Origin: Elusimicrobiota bacterium
GTDB lineage: Bacteria; Elusimicrobiota; Elusimicrobia; FEN-1173
Assembly (NCBI GenBank): GCA_016706425.1
Contig: JADJJR010000002.1
Coordinates: 1 to 64,000, forward strand
Reading direction: 5' to 3'
Length of the DNA: 64,000 nt
The notes under the pieces were generated by a model. The model was not told the DNA's origin. It saw nothing but the letters and a program-made list of their open reading frames with translations, and searched no databases. Shown piece after piece: positions 1 to 9,431 of the stretch. The stretch's first letter is position 1; each line of letters begins with the position of its first letter. The translations under genes were made by a program, and so were the position numbers.

Positions 1-1015
1 CAGATATCGTAATGAGGCTGTCATGTGGATGACGCCCACCGAACGGCTGCAAGTGTGGTGCCACGTCTTGCACCTGTGGATGGAAACCAGCCAGGCCAGG
101 ACCAACCCCCATCGGCCCCAGCCTTATACGCATGGTGAGGGATCACGATAAAGGCTCCCCGTTTGCTCCCGTCCGCTGATCACTTTCACGTTCCCGCGAA
201 CGACAATGTTCGCGTCAGGCTGTTCGCGGTATCAAATGGGTCCGCCGTTTGCCGTATACCCTTGTTTCATCAATGCTGTCGATCAGCTCCACGGTCACCT
301 GCGGCAGTACGTCACGTCCCGATTCGCGGGCGTCACGCGGAAAACTTCCAAACAACACCGGAGCCGCTCCCGTTCATAAAACTCAAAAAAGGCAACGGAG
401 AAATGTAACAATGAAACTTGTACCGATAACAGGCCCCGGTCGAAACGACTCGGACACTCACACAGGTATCCGATGGGGTAAGCGTTCGTCACGCCCGCCG
501 TGTCAAGGGCGATCCCCTCCCCTTCGCGTAAGACGATCTTTTGCGCGTCGCCAGATCCGCCACTCCATTGGTTTACAATGTCGTGAAGATCAGACAGGCC
601 CATCCGCGACGAGAACGACCCCAACGCCCGCGTCTCGTTTGCGCACGGGACAGCGCACAGTGTGTCAATGGCCGTCCCCGTGGTCGTGATCGCCGCCGGT
701 CGCCGACACATCACAACCTGCGAAGGCAGGTCCGCGTTATTGGTGTCGATGGTGTATGCTGGCATGATCTCGTCCGTCACCGTGTGCGCCGTGATCCTTT
801 TCAGGGCAATGTTGGTTCCAACGCCGTGGTGGTCGTCTGCGCCAACCCCCGTTCCGCTTTGATTTGCCGAACACGAACCAACTTACCGCTCCCCGTTTTG
901 TTAAACAGCGCCAACGTCGACACATGCGTCGGGTAAGGATGGCGGTAACAGCCGTTGTGGGCATTTCTATAGAGAAAGCCCACTTAACTTCGTCGTGTAG
1001 GCGGAATGTTTCCAT
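1..1015 (-). CDS. Virion protein with two LREG(E/Q)GI motifs (left copy, frameshifted, cut by window edge)
   Basis: This is the left-hand copy of the 417-residue protein at 38670-39923. The ATG is at 1013-1015 and the C-terminal part lies outside the window. Against the right copy it has several one- or two-base indels, so it reads as fragments in all three frames (for example near 310, 450-500, 800-850 and 930-1000). The density of indels is the highest in the window and fits poor consensus near a contig or read edge better than true decay. Its place before the head genes suggests a virion structural role; the family is not recognised. Confidence 0.6.
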
Positions 1016-1203
1016 CAGGAGCCTCGGCAACCACCCAATCGTCAGCGATCTCATCAGCGGCAAGCGGTTGCCCTTCACGAGCCGCGTCTACGGCGGCGGC
1101 GTAGGTTTTGTGCCCAAAAGACACATAAATGCCGCTCGGCCGTTTTGCCACGTTCGTTATAATCCGCCCCGGCTGTCCCCGAAATATCGGCCAACGTCGC
1201 CAT
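1015..1203 (-). CDS. Small protein upstream of the LREG virion protein (left copy, frameshifted)
   Basis: Counterpart of the intact 63-residue protein at 39923-40114. The start is ATG at 1201-1203. An extra G near 1180 and a missing A near 1015 break the frame, and three bases near 1063 are also missing. In the intact copy its TGA overlaps the ATG of the next gene. No domain is recognised. Its position between capsid-associated genes suggests a minor virion or assembly protein, which is inference only. Confidence 0.5.
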
Positions 1204-1206
1204 GTC

Positions 1207-1721
1207 TTACTCCTTCGTGAAAAGAATCCGGCTGTGCAACAGTCCCGCAGCGCCGGAAACGTTGTAAAGCATAAACATCTTGTCTTGCCGCAACGTGATC
1301 GGCTGAATGTCGGAATGTGGAATCCATTGATAAACTTTGTTCAAGGGCAAGAAGCATTCCAGCTCGTCGGAAGTCGCCGTGGACGCCGCCGCTTCGTCAG
1401 AAGACCAAATCCACGTATCCAGCGTGTTCGCGGTCCCCCCGATGGTCCCGGCGTGACCATACGTCGCCGTCGTCGGAGCGCTGTTCGTCGTGTCAAAGAA
1501 ACCGGCGTGACCGCCGTCGGGGTTGTCAGCGTTGCGGTCCCCGTGTATAAACGACACTCCATCTGGCACACCACGCCCGTGACCGCCGCCGTCTGTGCGT
1601 TCGACAGACCGGCTTCCCGAATCTTCAAAACTTCCGTCGCGTGTCCGTTCAGAACCGCCGCCATGTTTTTGGTAGCGGCAAAAGCCACGCCCGCGCAATG
1701 CAAGTTAAACGTCTGTGCCAT
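1207..1721 (-). CDS. Probable head-associated structural protein (left copy, frameshifted)
   Basis: The intact form is the 171-residue protein at 40118-40633. The start at 1719-1721 has a strong AGGAGG Shine-Dalgarno that sits inside a hairpin (1726-1744). The N-terminal part starting MAQTFNLHCAGVAFAATK is conserved; a one-base change near 1490 (CAAAGAAA against CCAAAGAC) shifts the frame. The composition is rich in Ala, Thr and Gly with few charged residues, as in beta-rich virion surface proteins. It lies downstream of the major capsid gene, so a decoration or head-fibre role is plausible but not shown. Confidence 0.55.
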
Positions 1722-1723
1722 TG

Positions 1724-2053
1724 TCAGCCTCCTGTCGGGAGGCTAAAAGCCTTCCCCGTTCCTACTGTCTGCTTGAATGCAAAAACCTCATTGTCTCGGT
1801 TCGACACCACAACACGGTATCGTCCCTCTTCCAAGGCCCTGATCGAGTCAAGAAAAGCGTCGTTTCTCGGACCAGGTCCAAACTTTCGGAGGCAGTCAAC
1901 CCGCCTCCCGTTCTGTACGCCCAGCACGTTCTTGACCATCGCGGACTTCATGGGCTCGGTAACAATTTCAGGTGACTGGAACGTCCACATACGCTCCACG
2001 GGGTCGAACACTTGCCGGACACCGTACCCGTTACCGCGCCGAACAACGCCCAT
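1724..2053 (-). CDS. Hypothetical 109-residue head-region protein
   Basis: Intact in both copies (109 residues; the other is at 40636-40965). The few substitutions near residues 36-46 are conservative. The start ATG (2051-2053) follows AGAGGTGAGCA. No family is recognised. The position, two genes after the major capsid protein in transcription order, resembles that of head-completion or decoration proteins in podoviruses, but nothing in the sequence proves it. Its upstream region (2061-2116) can fold so as to mask its ribosome-binding site. Confidence 0.75.
   Translation of the reverse strand: MGVVRRGNGYGVRQVFDPVERMWTFQSPEIVTEPMKSAMVKNVLGVQNGRRVDCLRKFGPGPRNDAFLDSIRALEEGRYRVVVSNRDNEVFAFKQTVGTGKAFSLPTGG
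1726..1744 (-). promoter_or_regulatory. Hairpin sequestering the ribosome-binding site of the next gene
   Basis: On the minus strand AGCCTCC-CGACA-GGAGGCT is a perfect 7-bp stem with a 5-base loop. The right arm contains the AGGAGG used by the gene starting at 1721. The hairpin lies inside the last codons of the gene ending at 1724, so a ribosome finishing that gene would open it. This is the expected arrangement for translational coupling. The same hairpin is at 40638-40656. Confidence 0.55.
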
Positions 2054-2060
2054 TGCTCAC

Positions 2061-2116
2061 CTCTCAATCAAATTTGAGAGGGCATTCCACCCTCTCGCTC
2101 CGGATATACGCCGGAG
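2061..2116 (-). promoter_or_regulatory. Tandem and mutually exclusive hairpins before the 109-residue gene
   Basis: Three stems are visible: CTCCGG-N7-CCGGAG (2098-2116), GAGAGGG-N7-CCCTCTC (2076-2096), and CTCTCAA-N6-TTGAGAG (2061-2080). The last two share bases 2076-2080, so only one can form at a time. The downstream arm of the third stem is the Shine-Dalgarno region of the gene starting at 2053. There is no T-tract, so this is not a classical terminator. It is conserved at 40973-41028. Confidence 0.5.
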
Positions 2117-2130
2117 TACAGTCAATTCAT

Positions 2131-2434
2131 TTAACGACCAATGACGATCAGGGCAACAGTCGCCCCGGTCCAGTCGGTCGCGGCAGTGCCACCCGAGGCG
2201 GCAGTGGTCAGGGTGATAACCAACCCGCTCACGCTCGCGTAGGCAGTCTGCAACGCCGCATCGTTCCCCGCAGTAATCAAAGGGAATAACAGCGGCGATT
2301 TCGGTGATCCCGTGCGTCGCAGCCGTCAGCGTCACGGTATCCGAAGCGGACGTGGGAACGCAGGTGACAACCAACATCTTGTAGTCGCCAGCGAACTCCG
2401 TCCGTTTGCTCAAGGTTCCAGTAATAGCGGCCAT
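2131..2434 (-). CDS. Small protein following the major capsid protein (left copy, frameshifted)
   Basis: The intact form is the 100-residue protein at 41043-41345. Here an extra A in the run near 2279 (ATCAAAGGG against ATCAAGGG) breaks the frame after about residue 51. The start is ATG at 2432-2434, 11 bases after the capsid gene stop. The sequence is Thr/Ala/Val-rich. A small gene directly after a capsid gene is often a decoration protein; that role is inferred from position only. Confidence 0.6.
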
Positions 2435-2445
2435 GTGATCTCTCC

Positions 2446-3552
2446 TTAGAGCTTCGCGGCGGCGTCGACGGCGATAACCCCAAATTCCTTGGAGTTAAAC
2501 ATCGTCTTCTGCAGGCCACCGATGAAGTTTCCGGCAACGCCTTCCTTGTTCTTGTAATCGAAGTTCTCGACCACAAGGGCGTCTTTGCTGGACGCCTGGG
2601 CCATCAGGATCGCCTGACGACCAACAAGCAAGTTACGCGCACAGTCGGCCGCGCAGTCCGTACCGACAGCCGCGCCACGGAACGAGTTGCCAGAGACCGA
2701 AATGTCCAGCCAAGGCACGTACTCGTTTTCCAGGAGCAACACGTTGGACCAAAAGCCCAACGCGCCACGGAACACGGGGTTTTTGTCGCCACGCATCTGC
2801 GCGTTTTCAACCGCCGTTTTCCAGTCGCTGGACATCCGAATATCGCGCGCCGAGAGAGGGTGCAGGTACATGACATAGAAGTCATCCCCGCCAACGCTCA
2901 AGGGTTGGATCTTCGGTTCCGCGAGTTTCGCCAGAGTCGCCGCTTTGGTCACCAAGTCAAGAGTCATGATGTCCGCATCAGCAAGCCCGTCCGTCCCGGT
3001 CGTTTCGGCGCACAGATACCGCGCACCGACGCCAGCCGCTTCGTCCGCATCGGGAATGAAGTCAGCCGTGTTGGACCACAACGCGCGACCACCAATGACT
3101 TTGCCATTGGTATCGACAAGGGTCGTGTTGGTCACGCCGCCAAGTTTCAAGAAAATCTGGCGGGCGATGAACTCTTTCATCCACACGCGCAGGTTCTCTT
3201 TAGCTTTGCCGATTTGATCGTACACGACCTTCTGGTTGTCCAACCGACCCGTCAGACGCACAGCATTACGGATTTGGTCGATAGCGACCACTTCCGCATA
3301 GCTGCTCATCGACTCTTCGTTGCCTTCCAACTCATCGTCGCCGGTCACGCCGTCGCCACCCAAACGCGCCACCAAACCAAACGTCTGCTGGTCGCCTTTG
3401 GATTTCTCTAGGTCGCGGGACACCTGGATCACGTTGTCGGCACCTTCGCCCATGAACCGGGTCACGTTTTCAACATCTTTCATCACGTCATCAAGAAGCT
3501 CTTTTGACCATAGCTCTTGACGAAGCGCGTCAATGCTTACAGTATTAGCCAT
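2446..3552 (-). CDS. Major capsid protein, N4-gp56-like family
   Basis: This 368-residue protein is intact and almost identical in both copies (other copy 41357-42463). It has features I associate with the N4 gp56/DUF4043 capsid family: an N-terminal MANTVSIDALRQELWSKEL segment, a RLTGRLDNQ stretch near residue 100, the YVMYLHPLSARDIR segment in the second half, and the NPVFRGALGFWSNV block after it. It forms the icosahedral shell. It lies directly downstream of the scaffold gene, in the usual order portal, scaffold, capsid. Only a few substitutions separate the copies, including M/L near residue 82. Confidence 0.85.
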   Translation of the reverse strand: MANTVSIDALRQELWSKELLDDVMKDVENVTRFMGEGADNVIQVSRDLEKSKGDQQTFGLVARLGGDGVTGDDELEGNEESMSSYAEVVAIDQIRNAVRLTGRLDNQKVVYDQIGKAKENLRVWMKEFIARQIFLKLGGVTNTTLVDTNGKVIGGRALWSNTADFIPDADEAAGVGARYLCAETTGTDGLADADIMTLDLVTKAATLAKLAEPKIQPLSVGGDDFYVMYLHPLSARDIRMSSDWKTAVENAQMRGDKNPVFRGALGFWSNVLLLENEYVPWLDISVSGNSFRGAAVGTDCAADCARNLLVGRQAILMAQASSKDALVVENFDYKNKEGVAGNFIGGLQKTMFNSKEFGVIAVDAAAKL

Positions 3553-3571
3553 TGTTCGTCTCCTTTAGGTT

Positions 3572-4674
3572 TTACCCTCGGACGATCCGCTCGTAGCGGT
3601 CCGGGTGTTTTTCCCGGAACTTCCAACGTTCAACGGAAGTCATGGCATTGAGTTCTTTAAGGCCGATCTCGTCAACAGAGATGGTTCTTGATCCAGAACC
3701 AGATGCCACGCTCGCGCTGGACGCGCGTCTTTGGGTGTTTTGTTCTATGCGCTTCATCGCTTCGGGCGTATGGCCCCCGTTCGCCTTTTCGGGTTTTTCA
3801 GCCTTTGGCTTCCGTGATCGGGGTGGTACTGCGCGATTTCGTAGGCGATATGAGCCGCGTTGTAATCGTCTGGACCCAACTTATCCGCCTCTCGTGCAGC
3901 CACCTGCAAATCTTTCATTAACTTTACAACCTTTGACTGTCTCCATTTTTCAGGCACAACTTCGTCCAGGTTTTGCATCACTTCACGCGCCCGGACAACA
4001 GCGTCGTCAAAATCTTGGTATACAGTCCGCGCGTACTCTTCTTGCTCTCGGTGAACCTCCGTTAACCGAACCTGCCGCGCCGTCATTTCCTGCTCTTCTT
4101 TGGCTTTCTTCGCTTCCATTTCTTTTAATTGCCGCAACGTCAAAGGTTTGTCTTCTTCTCCGCCAGTCTCGTCAGACAGAAGGGACGCCATATCACCTTC
4201 CGATTCCGAACTCTTAACCGCTGGATTTGTCCGCGCCCGCAACTCTTCAACCTCGCGCGCAAGGAGGTCACGTTCAGCCTCGATCTTTTGGCGTTCGCGC
4301 CGTTCACTTTTCATCCTGAAATAAAGACCGCGTTGCGGCGTCCCAGGCCCAAAAGCGTCAGCCCACGCCTTTTCCTGCTCCGGCGTCTTAAACGTAAAAT
4401 CGGGTAAACCGGTCGGTTTCTTTTCCTGCACCTCTTCTTCAACCTTCTCTTCTGCCTTAGGCTCTTCCTTCGGTTCAACAACTTCCTGGACTGGTTCTTT
4501 CTTTTCTTCCTTCACTTCTTCTTTTGCCACCATCCCGCGCTTCTCGGCGGCGTCCAGTTCATCTTTCGTCCATCCGCGCTCTTTCAAAACCTCGCGCGTC
4601 GGTTTCGATTCGACTTCAACATTCGCAACCTCGGGAGCCGTCAGTTCGATGGTTTCCGTTGTATTTTCGCTCAT
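3572..4674 (-). CDS. Scaffolding protein (left copy, frameshifted)
   Basis: The intact form has 367 residues (42483-43586). The start here is ATG at 4672-4674, preceded by GAGG. The protein is highly charged, with Glu/Lys-rich and coiled-coil-prone stretches (residues about 60-120 and 150-280), no membrane segment, and a basic C-terminus. These are typical traits of phage scaffold proteins, which fill the procapsid and leave before DNA packaging. One C is missing near 3810 (TTCCG against TTCCCG), which separates the last 60 codons. It lies between the portal-side genes and the capsid gene, as expected. Confidence 0.7.
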
Positions 4675-4678
4675 GGCG

Positions 4679-4991
4679 TTAACCTCGCATCCTGTTGATC
4701 CACAACCCTTTTCCGTTGTTCCCGGCACGATAAAACGCGCGGTCCCTGCTGTCTTCTCCCACAATCACAAACCCGTCAGGTGCTTCAAAAAACGCCTGGC
4801 CTGGCGCAATCGGGTGCTTTAGAACTTCACGCGATTTCTCGATTTCGGGCGGATAAACAGTCCCTGCGACCCGGTCCACCGTTGAAACAGGTTTTTCCAC
4901 TTTCACAGGCTCGATCGCCTGAACTGTTTGAATTTCTTTCGATTCCACCGGCGCGTCTTGCGCCGTATTTTACGCCAACCCTTGGGGGCAT
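4679..4991 (-). CDS. Small protein between portal and scaffold (left copy, frameshifted)
   Basis: The intact form has 104 residues (43591-43905). The start at 4989-4991 follows AGGAGGAAACA, a strong ribosome-binding site, and lies inside the 3' end of the portal gene. Two bases are missing here, one from a C run and one from an A run near 4970-4987, so the N-terminus is out of frame. The central part contains the segment APGQAFFEAPDGFVIVGE. The function is unknown; conserved position suggests a morphogenesis role. Confidence 0.55.
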
Positions 4992-6978
4992 TGTTTCCTC
5001 CTGGATTCGCAGGGCCAACGGGTCCAGACATGGCCGCCGCCTGCGCTTGTTTAATTGACTGCGTGACCCGTTCCTTCGTCTCCCGTGGCAACTGGCTCTG
5101 ATCGATCAAAACCTCGGGAGGAATAAGGCCTGGGTACGCAGCCGCAAACTCTTTCAATTCCGCCATCTGTGCCATCCGAATCGTCTCGCTGGACACGGAT
5201 TCGCCCACGTTGACGTCGTATTTCCACAGATCGCCTTTCAGCACTTCGGCGATTGCAACTTCCGCCATGCCGTCGTCATAGCTCATGGGTTGACCATCTT
5301 CGTCCGTCATCGGTTCGGGTTGACCCGTTTGAGGATTCGCCAGCATCAGAGGCGGAAAACTCTTTTCAAGAAACGCTTGTCCTAAAACATTTTTCGCTGT
5401 CTCTGTGTCGTAAATCTCGCCCAACTGCGATAACAGGAAACGACCTGCGATCTGCCGCGTCCTGGACAGGTTGTCGAACAATTCCTGAACCATCAGAAGA
5501 CCTTGTTTTTGGCGCAAGGCGATGGCACGTCCTGATTCCGCACCACCCTCCTGCGATGCCAGCAAGTCAGCGTTAATCCCAAGCTGTGCCTTGATGTCTT
5601 CGGCACTCTCCGCCGTCAGCGCCGCGTGGCCCTGCGACAAGGGCGTCGGATAGATCCGTTCCGGCTTCTGTCGGCCCTGCTTGTATTCAAGGTTCACGCC
5701 GGGCGCGGACCCGAAGTTTTGCACTTGCGCACGGTCCACCCATGCGTCCTCTTCTGTTAACCAACCACTGTTGGACGACGTATTGAGGTGGCGAAGCATC
5801 AACGTCGAGGCTTTGTTATGCCGTTCCTGCGCGTCTTTCACGCCATGCACGATTCCCTGCACCAGGAGGTGGCGGTCTTCGCCAGTCAGCGGAGCCGTCG
5901 AGAACCGTGCGTAGTAGGGGATAAAAGGGTAGGACTTCCACTTCGGATAGAACCAGGCGCGTTCGTTCGCCAATGGTTCGCTCATGCCAGGCAAATGCGC
6001 AAACAACCAGATTTCGGGAACTTTGCGCTCAATGATGGTGAACCGATCCGGGTTGCGCTTGGGTGGTGCCATTGGGGGTTGCTGGCCGGTTACGGACGCG
6101 GTGACAACGCCGGACTGGTACACGGCATCATCGCTTTCGATTTGGCCAACATAGCTATCAATAAACGACTGCGCCGCCTCTTTGTCCTTTGCTTCCGTTA
6201 TCTCACCGGTCTCACGGTCGCCAATGAAATAGTGCTTGACCCATTTCTTGTAATACCGCTCAATGAGGTCGTAGGTCTTTTCTTCTGGAAGGCCCATCGT
6301 GTCCCCGCCGCTCTTTCCGTAATCCTCCCGTTGGACGTGGTTGGCATCGTCGCCCATGCCATAATCGAGCTTGGCCCCGTTCATGTCGCAAATCTGCTTC
6401 TCTTTTTCCGGGTAAAGAGCGACAACAGCGTCCTCGCACAGGTCAATGCTTAGCTTGTAAACGTATTTGGCGTCTGTGAGGTCGTACTCCCTCGAATCGG
6501 GATCAATCAAAACAACCGCACCGTCTAGCTTTTTCCAGCACGGCTTTCCGTTTAGGATGTTCTCTGTGTTGTCCAGATACATTTCAAGGAACGATTCCCC
6601 GCACGTTGCCCCGTCTTTGAACTGGTCGGACGATTTGGCACCGAAATCGCTTGTCTTGATTGCGTGTTTAAACAACCCTGTTGCAATCTCCGCCTTAATG
6701 TCGTCCTCTTGCCCCTCCGGAAACGCTTTGAAATCGGTTCGGTTCTGCCTCTCAAGCCCGGTCAAAAGGAAAAGGTTTGCCTGAATCCGGTTGTCCGTCA
6801 CCGGCTTGATCCCGGCCTGGGCCAAATTGGCAAGATCTTCGTCAGTCCACTGCTTACCAAGGCACCAAAGAAAATCCTCTTTTTCCCGCTTTATCAACTT
6901 CGATTTGTCCCGGTAAGCCCGTTGCAGGTCTTTGATCGAACGATCGCAATTTAAATCTTTTTCTTTTCCGTAGCTCAT
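4970..6978 (-). CDS. Portal protein, P22-like (left copy, one-base deletion near the 3' end)
   Basis: This is the dodecameric head-vertex protein through which DNA enters and leaves. It begins MSYGKEKDLNCDRSIKDL and has the P22-type early segment with W-T-D-E-D-L, the NRIQANLFLLTGLERQNRTD stretch and a long C-terminal helical region. The gene spans 2,009 bases here and 2,009 in the right copy, each lacking a single base at a different place; their consensus is 2,010 bases, 669 codons. Here a C is lost near 4986, so the frame runs past the true TAA (4970-4972) into the next gene. The start ATG overlaps the terminase stop (ATGA). Confidence 0.8.
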
Positions 6979-8323
6979 CCCAAAACCCCCACTGGGTTTT
7001 CACTAACCTTTGCGGCCCGCCGCAACTCGTACTGATCAACCTTCGAGTGAACTTTCGCTTGCCCCATCGCCCACAACCCAATCAGCAAAGCGTCCGCGTG
7101 GTCAGGGGACCGGCCGTACCGTTTCTTAATGTCTTCCTTGGCTTCCAACCTTGAACTCGCCTGACGACTTCACTTCCTTGTACTTCGCCCAACAAAGCTC
7201 TTCGGTGGCCTCCGAATCGTTGGAAAGCATCTGAACGAACCCGTCACGGAACATGTCAGCGCCCTTCCCGTAGATCTCGGCTCGGCGGTTATAATACCCA
7301 CCACCCTCCACGCGCTCGGACGCATTAACCGGGATAACGTGGTGCCCAAGCTCACGCAATCGATCCACAACACCGCCGCCGACTCCAATCTCGTCAATGG
7401 CAAAACTGCCAATCGCGCCGTTCTTGTGCGCGAACATCAACAACCGCCCCACCGTCTCCATCGTGTCCTTCTTCTCCCAAGACGCCTTGTCCAACACCTT
7501 CCCGTTCTCAATGGCGTAAACGACCGTCTTATCGTCGCCGTAACGCGCCACATCACACGAGACGATGCGTCGAAATGGAACGTGCGTAATGAGGTCGCGT
7601 TTCTTGGCCTTCTCCACCCAATCCGGGTGAATAATAATGTCGGAGGTGTCAGACTCTTCCCACGAATTGAGTACAAAACGTCGGTAAATCTTCGGGGACG
7701 ACTGTTCCAGCTTTTTCCAATCGGCTATCGTGTCCGCAGGCAGATATTTCTCGGCGTCGAAACTTGTTGCTTCGTGAAGGTCGTAGTCTTTGTCCGATCC
7801 AACTTTCCACGTTCGGTAAATCCAGTTATTCCCGTTCGTGTTTGCCGTTAAAAATCCCGTTCTTCGTTTAACGTCCCGGCGCAATCGGCCGCGTAGGACG
7901 TTGAACGTCTCATCGGTTTCAAGTTCTTCCGCCTGCTCAATCCAGAACCACCCCAGGTTCATGTTTTGAACAACGCCGTGAATTTCTTCGAGGTGACGAA
8001 ACAGGATTTCTGATTTGTTCGGGAACTCCACAGACCGCTCGGAAGAAATCTTAACACCCGTATACTTCTCAAAATCTTTGCAAGTGGAATCACGCAAATC
8101 CGTATATTCCCGTCGGAAGATAACGCCAAGGTTCTTCGGGCTCTCTTCGGAAAGGATCATCGCCCGTTGAATGCCAGCAAACGATTTACCAGTGCCCCAC
8201 GCGCCCACATAGGCTGGGAACCGAGCTTCCGGAAAATATGAAATTGTCCTGCGGCTTTAAGAGGTGGAAAACTTTATCGGCGTCTGTTACTTTTGCTTCT
8301 TCAATGTTCTTAACTTCAATCAC
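6975..8323 (-). CDS. Terminase large subunit (left copy, two extra bases)
   Basis: This is the ATP-driven DNA packaging motor. The intact 448-residue version is at 45888-47234. Here an extra C near 8234 and another near 7146 break the frame, leaving an open stretch at 7126-8208 that covers the ATPase and most of the nuclease domain. The start is GTG at 8321-8323, overlapping the small-terminase stop (GTGA). Motif details are given in the entry for the intact copy. Confidence 0.8.
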
Positions 8324-8619
8324 GCTCGCACCACGACGATGCGCCCACTTATTTCACCGCTGTGTTCAACCTGTTGGGTGGATTTCCCCCATAGTCTGTC
8401 CATCACTTCACGCGCGGCGGCAAGCCTCACGTTCTTTTCCGCCGTCGGATCGTTCATCAATTCAGAGCAAAATTTGAAAGCCTTGATTGCGTCATCGGCG
8501 TAATCGCCGAGCCTCTCTTTCAGCACGGTAGCCGCCAACGGCTTCCTACCCGAACCGGGACGAGGGCCACCTCTTCCAACTTTCTCTTTAGGGATTGGGC
8601 GAAGGTTCTGGTTATTCAT
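8320..8619 (-). CDS. Putative terminase small subunit
   Basis: 99 residues from ATG at 8617-8619; an in-frame TTG eight codons upstream is a less likely start. It carries GRGGPRPGSGRKPLAATVL near residues 15-35, the Gly/Arg/Pro linker common at the N-terminus of terminase small subunits, then a helical region ending in an REVMDRLWGKSTQ-like segment that I associate with that family. It sits immediately upstream of the large subunit with a GTGA overlap. Small terminases bind the packaging site. It is intact in both copies (47231-47530). Confidence 0.7.
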   Translation of the reverse strand: MNNQNLRPIPKEKVGRGGPRPGSGRKPLAATVLKERLGDYADDAIKAFKFCSELMNDPTAEKNVRLAAAREVMDRLWGKSTQQVEHSGEISGRIVVVRA

Positions 8620-8633
8620 TGTGGAAAAAATTG

Positions 8634-8720
8634 ATCCCTGCAACGCTTTTCAGCGCGGCAGGGATGGGCGATAGGCTTAAACAAAAATGGCGACAAGACC
8701 CCTCCGTGGGGCCTATCGCC
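8634..8720. other. Two adjacent perfect hairpins at the 5' side of the terminase genes
   Basis: ATCCCTGC at 8634-8641 pairs with GCAGGGAT at 8658-8665 (8 bp), with an inner CGCT/AGCG stem. Directly beside it, GGCGATAGGC at 8667-8676 pairs with GCCTATCGCC at 8711-8720 (10 bp), with an inner CCCC/GGGG stem. No T-tract follows on the minus strand. Possible roles are a packaging (pac or cos) recognition site, a processed RNA junction or a transcription attenuator. It is conserved at 47545-47631. Confidence 0.5.
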
Positions 8721-8926
8721 TAGTTAAATTCTACATGGGCTCCGCAGTTCTTGCAAACCTTTTGATTGGCAGTTTTTGGCGCATTTCCACGTGGAACAAA
8801 ACGCTTGTTGGCGCGGTAAACTGTCCAGACGCTGATGCTTAGGTCTCTTGCCACTTCTTTTGGGGAGTGCCCCTGATCGATGAGGGTGACTATTTTCCAA
8901 TCGTTGTAGTTTTTCCAGTATCGCAT
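8720..8926 (-). CDS. Small helix-turn-helix protein with a CxxC pair
   Basis: 68 residues starting MRYWKNYNDWKIVTLIDQG. Residues about 17-40 (GHSPKEVARDLSISVWTVYR) read as a classical helix-turn-helix of the kind in resolvases and transposase N-termini, and the C-terminus has KVCKNCGAH. It could bind DNA near the adjacent hairpins and terminase genes. The ORF overlaps the 3' end of the gene ending at 8890. The two might be one gene split by an error in the C6/T6 run near 8940. The right copy has an additional one-base loss. Confidence 0.5.
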   Translation of the reverse strand: MRYWKNYNDWKIVTLIDQGHSPKEVARDLSISVWTVYRANKRFVPRGNAPKTANQKVCKNCGAHVEFN

Positions 8927-9150
8927 ATTGGGTTTCGCCCCCCTTTTTTTGAACCCGGCTTTTCGTTGTCTTTGCGGTAAAGGCAGGGACCGCATTGGGC
9001 TTTAGTGGTACTGTAGGCCCCGGAAGGGTGGCGGATTAGCTTGTAGAACATGCCTTGACGGATTTTGTGGCAGGTATCGCATGGGGTGTGCATTCTTGAG
9101 GGTTCTGGTTCGAACGTCCAAGCGGATGGCGCGGATCTACTTTGTGGCAT
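8890..9150 (-). CDS. Small zinc-binding protein (two CxxC pairs)
   Basis: 86 residues from ATG 9148-9150, preceded by AGGAGG 11 bases upstream. It contains CDTCHKIRQGMFYKL and CGPCLYRK, two CxxC pairs that would bind one zinc ion. It overlaps the previous gene by 14 bases and the next by 37. The stop (TAG) is lost in the right copy through one substitution. The function is unknown; it belongs to a run of tiny CxxC proteins here. Confidence 0.55.
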   Translation of the reverse strand: MPQSRSAPSAWTFEPEPSRMHTPCDTCHKIRQGMFYKLIRHPSGAYSTTKAQCGPCLYRKDNEKPGSKKGGRNPICDTGKTTTIGK

Positions 9151-9431
9151 TTTTGCGGTTTCCTCCTGTCTCGGGAAAGCCCTTCCAGTTCCTGTTCCCC
9201 AACGGAGCCCCCCACATCGTCCCCGTTGTGGGGAAGGCACCCGCCATCGCGGACGGAGACCACCAGGGCGGAACTGTTGCCGTTGGCCTGTACGGTGACG
9301 TACTTTACGAACATCTCTTGGCCGCGTTTATCGCACTGCTGGCAGACCAGGTGCTTGTTTGAACCACGGAGATCGACAAATGTCCACCCACTGACCTCGG
9401 ATCGGCCTACCCATGCTTGTGCTGGTTCCAT
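9137..9431 (-). CDS. Small CxxC protein (left copy, frameshifted)
   Basis: The intact form has 97 residues (48047-48340). It starts MEPAQAWVGRSEVSGW after AAAGGACGGTGTA and contains CQQCDKRGQEMFVKYVTV, which resembles the zinc motif of the neighbouring 8890-9150 product (CxxC followed by G-x-x-F/M-F-x-K). The two may be paralogues. One extra C in the run near 9212 breaks the frame. Confidence 0.5.

Noticed and set aside
163..3757. Plus-strand ORFs of 60-220 codons throughout the window
   Set aside because: They lie opposite recognised minus-strand genes, lack ribosome sites, and have Arg/Pro/Ser-rich antisense composition.
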